The position numbers and the translations under genes were made by a program. Under the pieces are notes generated by a model that made no database searches, had not been told where the DNA came from, and saw only the letters and a program-made list of their open reading frames with translations. From Candidatus Poribacteria bacterium (lineage in GTDB: Bacteria > Poribacteria > WGA-4E > WGA-3G), in assembly GCA_028824575.1 (NCBI GenBank), contig JAPPDN010000171.1:1-6488 (forward strand): DNA of 6,488 nucleotides. The letters run 5' to 3'. This document shows, one piece after another, positions 1-5,171 of the stretch (within the stretch, counting starts at the first letter, position 1; each line of letters starts with the position of its first letter).

Positions 1-24
1 TCGCCCTGGGTCAGCGTACGCAGC

Positions 25-2220
25 TCAGATCCATCGGAGGCCCGTAAGGAGAGAGGTCACAAGGGTCGACATGTTGTCCTGTCCCCCGCTTGCGAGTGTG
101 GTGCCATCGGGACTAAACGCTATGCTATGGATATACCATTCATTATCTACAGTGAGGGTGTGTATCTGTGTGCCTGTGTGAACGTCCCACAGACGGATAG
201 TCTCATCCAAACCCCCACTTGCGATAGTATTTCCATCAGGGCTGAACGCTATGTTATGGACCCACTCCGTATGTCCAATGAGGAGACGTATTGCTCTGCC
301 CGTCTCAACGTCCCACAGACGGATAGTTCTGTCCGAACTCCCACTTGCGATAGTTTTTCCATCAGGGCTGAACGTCACGCTCCTGACATCATCCGTATGT
401 CCTGTGATGGTGTGTATCTCCGTCCCTGTCTGAACGTCCCACAGACGGACGGTTTGATCCTTATTCGGAAGGAAGGTTGCATCAGTACTCCCACTTGCGA
501 TAGTTTTTCCATCCGGACTGAACGCTATGCTAACGACAGCAGCTGTATGTCCTGTGAATGTGCGTATCTGTGTGCCTGTGTGAACGTCCCACAGATGGAT
601 CGCGTAGTTGTTCCGCCAACTCCCCCCACTTGCGATAGTATTTCCATCCGGGCTGAGTGCCACGCTTCTGATCGAACCCGTATGTATGGTGCGTATCTGT
701 GTGCCTGTGTGAACGTCCCACAGATGGATCGCGTTCCACCCCATACTTACGATAGTTTTTCCATCTGGGCTGAACGCTATGCTATAGACATCCCACGTAT
801 TATGTTCAGTGAGGATGTGCATCTTTGTGCCGGTCTGAACATCCCTGCCGGTCTGAACGTCCCATAGACGGATGGTTTCATAACCTCCACTTGCGATAGT
901 TTTTCCATCCGGACTAAACGCCACGCTATTGACATCAAATCTATGTCCAGTGAGGGTATGTATCTGCGTGCCGGTCTCAACGTCCCATAGACGGATCGTT
1001 TCGTCCGCACCCCCACTTGCGATAGTATTTCCATCCGGACTAAATGCTACGCTCTTGACCCAATGCGTATGTCCAGTGAGGAGGTGTATCTGTGTGCCGG
1101 TCTGAACGTCCCATAGGCGGATGGTGTCGTCCGAACTTCCACTTGCGATAGTTTTTCCATCCGGACTAAACGCCATGCTCTCGACCCAGTCCGTATGTCC
1201 AGTGAGGAGGTGTATTGCTCTGCCGGTCTGAACATCCCATAGACGGATGGTCTGATCGTCACTCGCACTCGCGAGGGTTTTTCCATCCGGGCTGAACACT
1301 ATACTATTGACCCAACTCGTATGTCCGGTGAGGGGGCGTATCTCCGTCCCAGTCTGAACGTCCCATAGACGGATGATTGCATCATAACTCATACTTGCGA
1401 TAGTATTTCCATCTGGACTGAACGTTATGCTATGGAGATCATCCGCACCTATTGTGGTGATGGTGCGTATCTCGGTGCCGGTCTGAACGTCCCACAGACG
1501 GATAGTTTGATCCTCCTCACTTGCACTTGCGAGCGTGTTGCCATCCGGGCTGAACGTTATGTTACTGACCTCATCCCTATTTTCAGTGATGGTGCGTATC
1601 TCGGTGCCGGTCTGAACGTCCCACAGATGGATATCCCCACTATAACTCACCTCCGCGATTATTGTTTTTCCATCGGGGCTAAACCCTACGCTATTGACAT
1701 CCCTATACGAAGTATATTCGGGGCGTATCTCTGTGCCTGTGTGAACGTCCCACAGATGGATATCCCCATCCTCACTCCCACTGACGATAGTCTTGCCATC
1801 GGGACTGAATGCTACGCTATTGACATAATCCCGATATCGGGTGATGGTGTGTATCTCTGTGCTTGTGTGAACGTCCCACAGACGGATCGCCTCGTAACCT
1901 CCACTTGCGAGCGTGTTGCCATCCGGGCTATACGCGACGCATGTGACACCTCCAGTATGTCCCGTGAATAGGTCAAGTTCTTCACCCGTTTCCGCATCAT
2001 AAATCCAAATACCGATAGAACTTGCAACCGCCAGGTGCTGTCCATCCGGTGAATAAGCGATTGATTGACGTATCTCGTTTGATGATTCTATGCGACCTTT
2101 ACCTATCCGAGTTATCGCGCCTTCCGGCAAACCCCATTTTGACGTATCTACCGCAGCAGCGTGTGGTAGTAACGTGAAAAGTGTAAATAATATCAGTGTA
2201 AAAACCAAAGTCGTTTTCAT
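25..2220 (-). CDS. Secreted WD40-repeat protein, 731 aa, apparently truncated in its sixteenth blade
   Basis: Residues 1-23 look like a Sec signal peptide: MKTT, a hydrophobic core, then LLPHAAA with likely cleavage after A23. The ATG at 2220 is supported by AAAAAGGAG nine nt upstream. After a short N-terminal segment (LPEGAITRIGKG, residues 31-42), 15 WD40 repeats of about 42 residues follow. They show the FSPDGKTIASG and IRLWDVQTGTEI signatures, with strand ends near residues 73, 115, 157, 200, 243, 286, 328, 370, 412, 453, 501, 544, 594, 636 and 679. Several blades keep the GH of classic WD40 repeats and others have lost it (residues 127-262). The last repeat reads SPDGTTLASGGQD and then leaves the pattern before a TGA stop. 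Unlike its upstream paralogue it has no dockerin or sorting tail. It starts 37 nt after that gene and is probably cotranscribed with it. WD40 propellers are binding scaffolds without catalysis; the ligand is unknown. WD40 identity is certain, but the 3' end is doubtful. Confidence 0.93.
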   Translation of the reverse strand: MKTTLVFTLILFTLFTLLPHAAAVDTSKWGLPEGAITRIGKGRIESSNEIRQSIAYSPDGQHLAVASSIGIWIYDAETGEELDLFTGHTGGVTCVAYSPDGNTLASGGYEAIRLWDVHTSTEIHTITRYRDYVNSVAFSPDGKTIVSGSEDGDIHLWDVHTGTEIRPEYTSYRDVNSVGFSPDGKTIIAEVSYSGDIHLWDVQTGTEIRTITENRDEVSNITFSPDGNTLASASEEDQTIRLWDVQTGTEIRTITTIGADDLHSITFSPDGNTIASMSYDAIIRLWDVQTGTEIRPLTGHTSWVNSIVFSPDGKTLASASDDQTIRLWDVQTGRAIHLLTGHTDWVESMAFSPDGKTIASGSSDDTIRLWDVQTGTQIHLLTGHTHWVKSVAFSPDGNTIASGGADETIRLWDVETGTQIHTLTGHRFDVNSVAFSPDGKTIASGGYETIRLWDVQTGRDVQTGTKMHILTEHNTWDVYSIAFSPDGKTIVSMGWNAIHLWDVHTGTQIRTIHTGSIRSVALSPDGNTIASGGSWRNNYAIHLWDVHTGTQIRTFTGHTAAVVSIAFSPDGKTIASGSTDATFLPNKDQTVRLWDVQTGTEIHTITGHTDDVRSVTFSPDGKTIASGSSDRTIRLWDVETGRAIRLLIGHTEWVHNIAFSPDGNTIASGGLDETIRLWDVHTGTQIHTLTVDNEWYIHSIAFSPDGTTLASGGQDNMSTLVTSLLTGLRWI
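76..2067 (-). repeat. Tandem WD40-coding repeats, period about 126 bp
   Basis: The coding array consists of about 15.5 units of roughly 42 codons. Units are strikingly alike at DNA level: on the plus strand blocks such as GAACGTCCCACAGACGGAT and CACTTGCGATAGT recur in unit after unit with few changes. The middle blades (residues 300-450) are the most uniform. Differences cluster at the residues just after TGHT and after SG/SGS, which are loop positions between strands. Such uniformity points to recent amplification or gene conversion. It also makes the region prone to assembly collapse, so the true copy number may differ. Confidence 0.85.
828..863 (-). repeat. 18-bp tandem duplication inside blade 10
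   Basis: Two adjacent 18-bp units (828-845 and 846-863) differ at one base (841 versus 859). In the protein they give DVQTGR followed by DVQTGT (residues 454-465), so the WD signature segment of blade 10 is doubled and the strand c to strand d loop is six residues longer than in the other blades. The reading frame is kept. Confidence 0.9.
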
Positions 2221-2229
2221 AATAGAACG

Positions 2230-2238
2230 CTCCTTTTT
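2230..2238 (-). promoter_or_regulatory. Shine-Dalgarno site of the downstream WD40 gene
   Basis: The minus strand reads AAAAAGGAG with nine nt between it and the ATG at 2220. It lies in the 37-nt gap after the stop of the upstream WD40 gene. No terminator hairpin or promoter is visible in this gap, which favours cotranscription. Confidence 0.8.
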
Positions 2239-2257
2239 AGAGTAGACAGAGTATATA

Positions 2258-4762
2258 CTATTTCCGTATCAAGAGTTTCCGCGTGGCGGTGAAATCGCCA
2301 GCGGTGAGCGTATAGAAATACACGCCGCTGGCGACGGGCTCACCGACAGCATTCTTACCATCCCAATACGCCGCGCGGCTTTTGCTCTGATACATCCCCG
2401 CGCGTTGATGCCCTAAATCCAAATCCCGCACGACGCGCCCTTGGATGTCGTAGATTGTCAGTGACACTTCCGCAGGGGTTGCTAACTGATACGGTATCCA
2501 CGTCTCCGGGTTGAACGGGTTTGGATAATTTGGCAAGAGTGCTGTCTCTTTCGGTATCATTGCAGATAGCAGCTGCTCCAAGAAGAGAATGCCCAGTTGT
2601 GTCCTCGCATCTGTCAAATTTAACTGCCGTGCTTGAGTGATCCAGTGCTGCACTTTTTCCTGTGTGAGGTGCGCTGCGCCTGGTTGCCGCAGAGCGGCAG
2701 GTGCCGCTGCGACTTCTCCGATTGCTGCAGCGACGGCGACGAGGTCTTGGATGTTGACTTCACCATCGCCATTGACATCTGCGTCGTTTTCGCCGGTTTG
2801 TCCGATTGCTGCAGCGACTGCGATGAGGTCTTGAATGTCAACGGTTCCATCGCCGTTGACATCTGCAGCGAGTTTCTCTGGTTCGGAGGCTGCGGGTGTG
2901 ACATCCCACAATAGTACTGTGCCAAAATATGTGGTGGCGAGCGTATCACCCTCGGGACTAAACGCAGTGACTGCACCGCCATCGGTTTCCGAGAGTGTGC
3001 GGAGAAGATTGCCCGTTGTAGCATCCCATAAAGAGATGATACCGTCCCATCCGTCACTTGCGAGCGTCTGCCCATCCAGACTAAACACAACGCCCCTGGT
3101 CGGCTGATCGGTGAGTGTGCGGATGAGGTTCCCGGTCTCAACCTCCCATAAACGGATACCAGCATCGCCCGCACTTATGAGCGTCTGACCCTCCGGGCTA
3201 AACGCAACACAACTGATCCATGTCTCCTCCTCGGTGAATGTGCGGATGAGGTTCCCGGTCTCAACCTCCCATAAACGGATACTGCCGTTGTCCGTGCTAA
3301 ACACCTTGCCCGCACTTGCGAGCGTCTCACCATCGGGAGAAAACGCAAGGCTATTGGTCTGGTTCTGGAACGCTTCCACAGTGATGACGCGGATGAGGTT
3401 CCCGGTCTCAACCTCCCATAAATGGATCGTCATGTCCCATTCCTCACGCGTTTCTCCAGTCCCGGCGAGCATCTGACCATCTGGAGAAAACACAATCTCG
3501 CCACCGTGGAACAAATGTGGACTGAGGCTGCGGATGAGGCGACCTGTCTCAGCCTCCAACAAACGTATCGTACCGCCGCCGGCCCCGGCAATCATCGCCC
3601 GATCGGGAGAAAACACACCACCCGTTTGGCATCCTATCGCGTGATCGGCGATGGTGCGGAGGAAGTTGTCCGACCCAGGGGTCCACAAATGGATACCATC
3701 TCCGCCCACGCTGGTGAGCGTCTGTCCATCCGCGCTAAACACAACGCCACCAATGTCTATCCTCACCTTGAGTGTGCGGAGGAGGCGACCTGTTTCAAAG
3801 TCCCATGCATGGATAGCACCGTCCGCATTCCCGCCAGTGAGGGTTTGACCATCCGCACTCAAAATCAGGCTGATGATCCGATTGTTATACCCAGGATCGG
3901 TATGCTCGGTAAATTTGCGGCGGAGGGTGCCCGTGCGAACATCCCAAAAATGGATGGGGTTGGGATAACCGCCGCTAATGAGTGTTTGTCCATCTGGACT
4001 AAATACAACCCTATCCGGATATCGTTGTTCGTCCAGGGTGTGGCGGAGGGTCCCCGTGCGAACATCCCATAAACGGAGGGTGGGGTCCGAAGTACCGCCT
4101 GCGCTGGCGAGCGTCTCCTCCTCAGGAGAAAACACAACATCTATGATCCATCCGGTATGTCCGGTGAGTTTGCGGATGAGGTTCCCGGTCTCAACATCCC
4201 ATAAACAGATGGTCCCGTCGTGGTGCCCGGTGGCGAGCATCCCACCCTCCGGACTATAGGCAGTACACGTGGCGCCAGACTCCGCCTTTAGATATATTGT
4301 CCGGATGAGGGTGCCCGTGCGAACATCCCACAAAGAGATGAGGGAGTACGCCTTGCTGACGATTATCTCACCATCGGGACTATAGGCAACAACTTCTCCA
4401 GGCCCCATTGTCCGGATGAGGGTGCCCGTGCGAACATCCCACAAAGAGATGGGATCGCCCGAGCTGGCAAGCATCCGACTGTCCGGAGAAAACACAGCAC
4501 TATAGCTACTCGGGAACAAGTTCAGTTCTTTCCCGGTCTGTGCATCGTAGAGCCAGAGACCGCTGGCAGTCGCCACCGCGAGGCGCGTACCGTCGGGTGA
4601 ATGTGCTATCTCGTATATCGAACCTTTACCGAGGCGCGCTTTCGCGCCTTCCGGTAAATGCCATTGCGTCCATGGCGTTGTGTCTATCGCATCCGCGTGC
4701 GGTAGGAAGATGAAAAGTGAAAGGGTGAATAATACATGTGTAAAAGTCATTATCGCTTTCAT
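2258..4762 (-). CDS. Secreted WD40 protein with dockerin and C-terminal sorting tail, 834 aa
   Basis: The ATG at 4762 is preferred because TAAGGAG lies eight nt upstream. An in-frame TTG at 4768 would sit only two nt from that site. Residues 1-25 form a signal peptide (MKAIMTF, hydrophobic core, PHADA, likely cleavage after A25). Residues 48-622 hold 14 WD40 blades ending in ISLWDVRTGTLIRT or IRLWEVETGNLIRT type motifs, which fits two seven-bladed propellers. Residues 634-682 form a dockerin with two calcium loops. After a helical linker (about 699-735), residues 742-834 form the FlgD-Ig-like/T9SS-type tail, NYPNPFNPETWIPYQLA to the C-terminus. The protein is probably exported and kept at the cell surface as a binding scaffold. 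Its partner is unknown and no catalytic motif is seen. It is a paralogue of the gene 37 nt downstream, with the same N-terminal LPEGA..R.GKG segment. Confidence 0.95.
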   Translation of the reverse strand: MKAIMTFTHVLFTLSLFIFLPHADAIDTTPWTQWHLPEGAKARLGKGSIYEIAHSPDGTRLAVATASGLWLYDAQTGKELNLFPSSYSAVFSPDSRMLASSGDPISLWDVRTGTLIRTMGPGEVVAYSPDGEIIVSKAYSLISLWDVRTGTLIRTIYLKAESGATCTAYSPEGGMLATGHHDGTICLWDVETGNLIRKLTGHTGWIIDVVFSPEEETLASAGGTSDPTLRLWDVRTGTLRHTLDEQRYPDRVVFSPDGQTLISGGYPNPIHFWDVRTGTLRRKFTEHTDPGYNNRIISLILSADGQTLTGGNADGAIHAWDFETGRLLRTLKVRIDIGGVVFSADGQTLTSVGGDGIHLWTPGSDNFLRTIADHAIGCQTGGVFSPDRAMIAGAGGGTIRLLEAETGRLIRSLSPHLFHGGEIVFSPDGQMLAGTGETREEWDMTIHLWEVETGNLIRVITVEAFQNQTNSLAFSPDGETLASAGKVFSTDNGSIRLWEVETGNLIRTFTEEETWISCVAFSPEGQTLISAGDAGIRLWEVETGNLIRTLTDQPTRGVVFSLDGQTLASDGWDGIISLWDATTGNLLRTLSETDGGAVTAFSPEGDTLATTYFGTVLLWDVTPAASEPEKLAADVNGDGTVDIQDLIAVAAAIGQTGENDADVNGDGEVNIQDLVAVAAAIGEVAAAPAALRQPGAAHLTQEKVQHWITQARQLNLTDARTQLGILFLEQLLSAMIPKETALLPNYPNPFNPETWIPYQLATPAEVSLTIYDIQGRVVRDLDLGHQRAGMYQSKSRAAYWDGKNAVGEPVASGVYFYTLTAGDFTATRKLLIRK
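2261..2539 (-). other. C-terminal sorting tail (FlgD-Ig-like/T9SS-type), copy in the WD40 gene
   Basis: The last 93 residues start at LLPNYPNPFNPETW and end in ATRKLLIRK. The order is the YPNPFNP motif, then LTIYDIQGRVVRDLDLG, AAYWDGKNAVGEPVASG and VYFYTLTAGDF. This is the layout of the FlgD-Ig-like fold used by type IX secretion sorting tails. It matches the tail of the protease gene at 81 of 93 residues. Assignment to the T9SS route is by family resemblance only. Confidence 0.85.
2717..2863 (-). other. Dockerin domain with two intact calcium loops
   Basis: Two copies of an F-hand-like segment are seen: DVNGDGTVDIQDL (residues 634-646) and DVNGDGEVNIQDL (662-674), each followed by a short helix (AVAAAIG). 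Calcium-ligand positions 1, 3, 5 and 12 are D, N, D and D in both loops (634/636/638/645 and 662/664/666/673). In cellulosome systems such domains bind cohesins. No cohesin is encoded in the window, so the partner is unknown. Confidence 0.9.
2897..4621 (-). repeat. 14 WD40 blades, probably two seven-bladed propellers
   Basis: Blade signatures end near residues 70, 108, 144, 188, 232, 273, 320, 360, 401, 449, 497, 538, 579 and 618 of the 834-residue protein. The first half is rich in the DVRTGTL variant (blades 2, 3, 5, 6) and the second half in the EVETGNLIR variant (blades 10, 11, 12). Blade 4 (DVETGNLIRKLTGH) is an exception. Repeats are more diverged from each other than those of the downstream paralogue. 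Blade 8 (LWTPGSDNF) and blade 9 (LLEAETGRL) are the least canonical. Confidence 0.8.
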
Positions 4763-4770
4763 GATCAATG

Positions 4771-4777
4771 CTCCTTA
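4771..4777 (-). promoter_or_regulatory. Shine-Dalgarno site that decides the start of the dockerin WD40 gene
   Basis: TAAGGAG on the minus strand lies eight nt before the ATG at 4762 and only two nt before the alternative TTG at 4768. The spacing selects the ATG, and the shorter protein then begins MKAIMTF, a normal signal peptide start. Confidence 0.8.
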
Positions 4778-4829
4778 TGTTTTGGCCGTAAAAAAAGTGT
4801 ATTTACAGTCCAACACCTCTTAATCAGGG

Positions 4830-4857
4830 CGTTTACAACGTGCACCATAAGTGTCAA
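4830..4857 (-). promoter_or_regulatory. Possible promoter for the WD40 gene pair
   Basis: A perfect TTGACA (4857-4852) is followed after 16 nt by TAAACG (4835-4830), a poor -10 box. If used, it would give a leader of roughly 60 nt before the ATG at 4762. The position, between the REP-like doublet and the gene, is sensible. Promoter rules of this lineage are unknown, so this is a weak call. Confidence 0.25.
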
Positions 4858-4894
4858 TTTTAGAAGAGAGTTATGCCATAAATACCCCAGGCCG

Positions 4895-4919
4895 GTAGAT
4901 GCGGTTTCCCAACCGCATC
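4895..4919 (+). repeat. REP-like palindrome A
   Basis: GTAG at 4895-4898 is followed by a stem whose arms pair perfectly, 4898-4906 with 4911-4919, over nine base pairs counting the last G of GTAG, around the loop TCCC. There is no T-run after it, so it is not a typical terminator. Confidence 0.8.
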
Positions 4920-5006
4920 GGATCCTCCACGACAACCTTCAGCTACAGCGTTCGCTAAACAGGGCTTCCGATAAACAAAAACTCAGGAATCGGTTTGTAT
5001 AAGTCC

Positions 5007-5031
5007 GGTTCGGTTAGGAAACCGAACCTAC
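5007..5031 (-). repeat. REP-like palindrome B
   Basis: On the minus strand GTAG (5031-5028) leads into a perfect nine-base-pair stem, 5028-5020 with 5015-5007, around the loop TCCT. It faces palindrome A. It lies about 140 nt after the protease stop codon, so it could also protect the 3' end of that mRNA or weaken read-through, as REP elements often do. Confidence 0.8.
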
Positions 5032-5171
5032 CGGGGCTGAAAGTGTCTCTTTATTTTTAGGTTTCACTATAATTCTCCTATTTCAGAAAAGCCGTTTCTG
5101 GTGGTAAAGTCTCATGAGAGGGTGCATGGCATGGTATGACCCTATACCGTGCTGTCAATGGTCATTTGATA

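Larger units (their letters stand above)
4892..5034. repeat. REP-like inverted doublet (BIME/REPIN-like element)
   Basis: Two 31-nt copies in opposite orientation, 4892-4922 (plus) and 5004-5034 (minus), agree at 26 of 31 positions. Each reads CCGGTAG, an 8-nt arm, a TCCC or TCCT loop, the complementary arm, then CGGA. The arms are ATGCGGTT/AACCGCAT and GTTCGGTT/AACCGAAC, so four of the five differences are two compensatory base-pair changes and the fifth is in the loop. GTAG at the foot of a palindrome is the hallmark of REP sequences mobilised by RAYT (IS200/IS605-related) transposases. The 81-nt spacer between copies has no gene. No RAYT gene is in the window. Confidence 0.75.
4763..5171. 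other. 409-nt intergenic region between protease and WD40 genes
   Basis: Besides the REP-like doublet, the possible promoter and the Shine-Dalgarno site, I see no gene that I can support here. Two short hairpins without T-runs lie at 5084-5100 and 5133-5148. A 17-codon frame with a Shine-Dalgarno-like AGGAG (5014-5067, minus) runs into palindrome B and is not called as a gene. No tRNA or other RNA fold was recognised. Confidence 0.7.

Noticed and set aside
127..867. Long open frame on the plus strand opposite the WD40 array (246 codons), with a similar one at 1432-1971
   Set aside because: It mirrors the repeated minus-strand codons; its repeated peptide (CVNVPQTDS) is the reverse reading of the blade signature, and there is no independent start signal or family resemblance.
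2633..2914. Plus-strand frame opposite the dockerin
   Set aside because: It is a shadow of the two similar calcium-loop coding segments on the minus strand and has no independent support.
4763..4768. TTG start six nt further upstream for the dockerin WD40 gene
   Set aside because: It lies only two nt from the Shine-Dalgarno site, while the ATG at 4762 has eight nt spacing and gives a normal signal peptide.
4736..5002. Plus-strand frame of 88 codons across the intergenic region
   Set aside because: It begins inside the signal peptide codons of the WD40 gene, crosses REP-like palindrome A, has no convincing ribosome site and resembles nothing known.
4892..5034. A CRISPR array or IS200/IS605 insertion end
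   Set aside because: There are only two repeats in opposite orientation with no regular spacers, and no transposase remnant is seen between them, so a REP doublet fits better.
5133..5148. Hairpin GGTAT-GACCCT-ATACC just after the protease gene, as a terminator
   Set aside because: The stem is only five base pairs and no T-run follows on the minus strand. The six-base-pair stem at 5084-5100 fails for the same reason.
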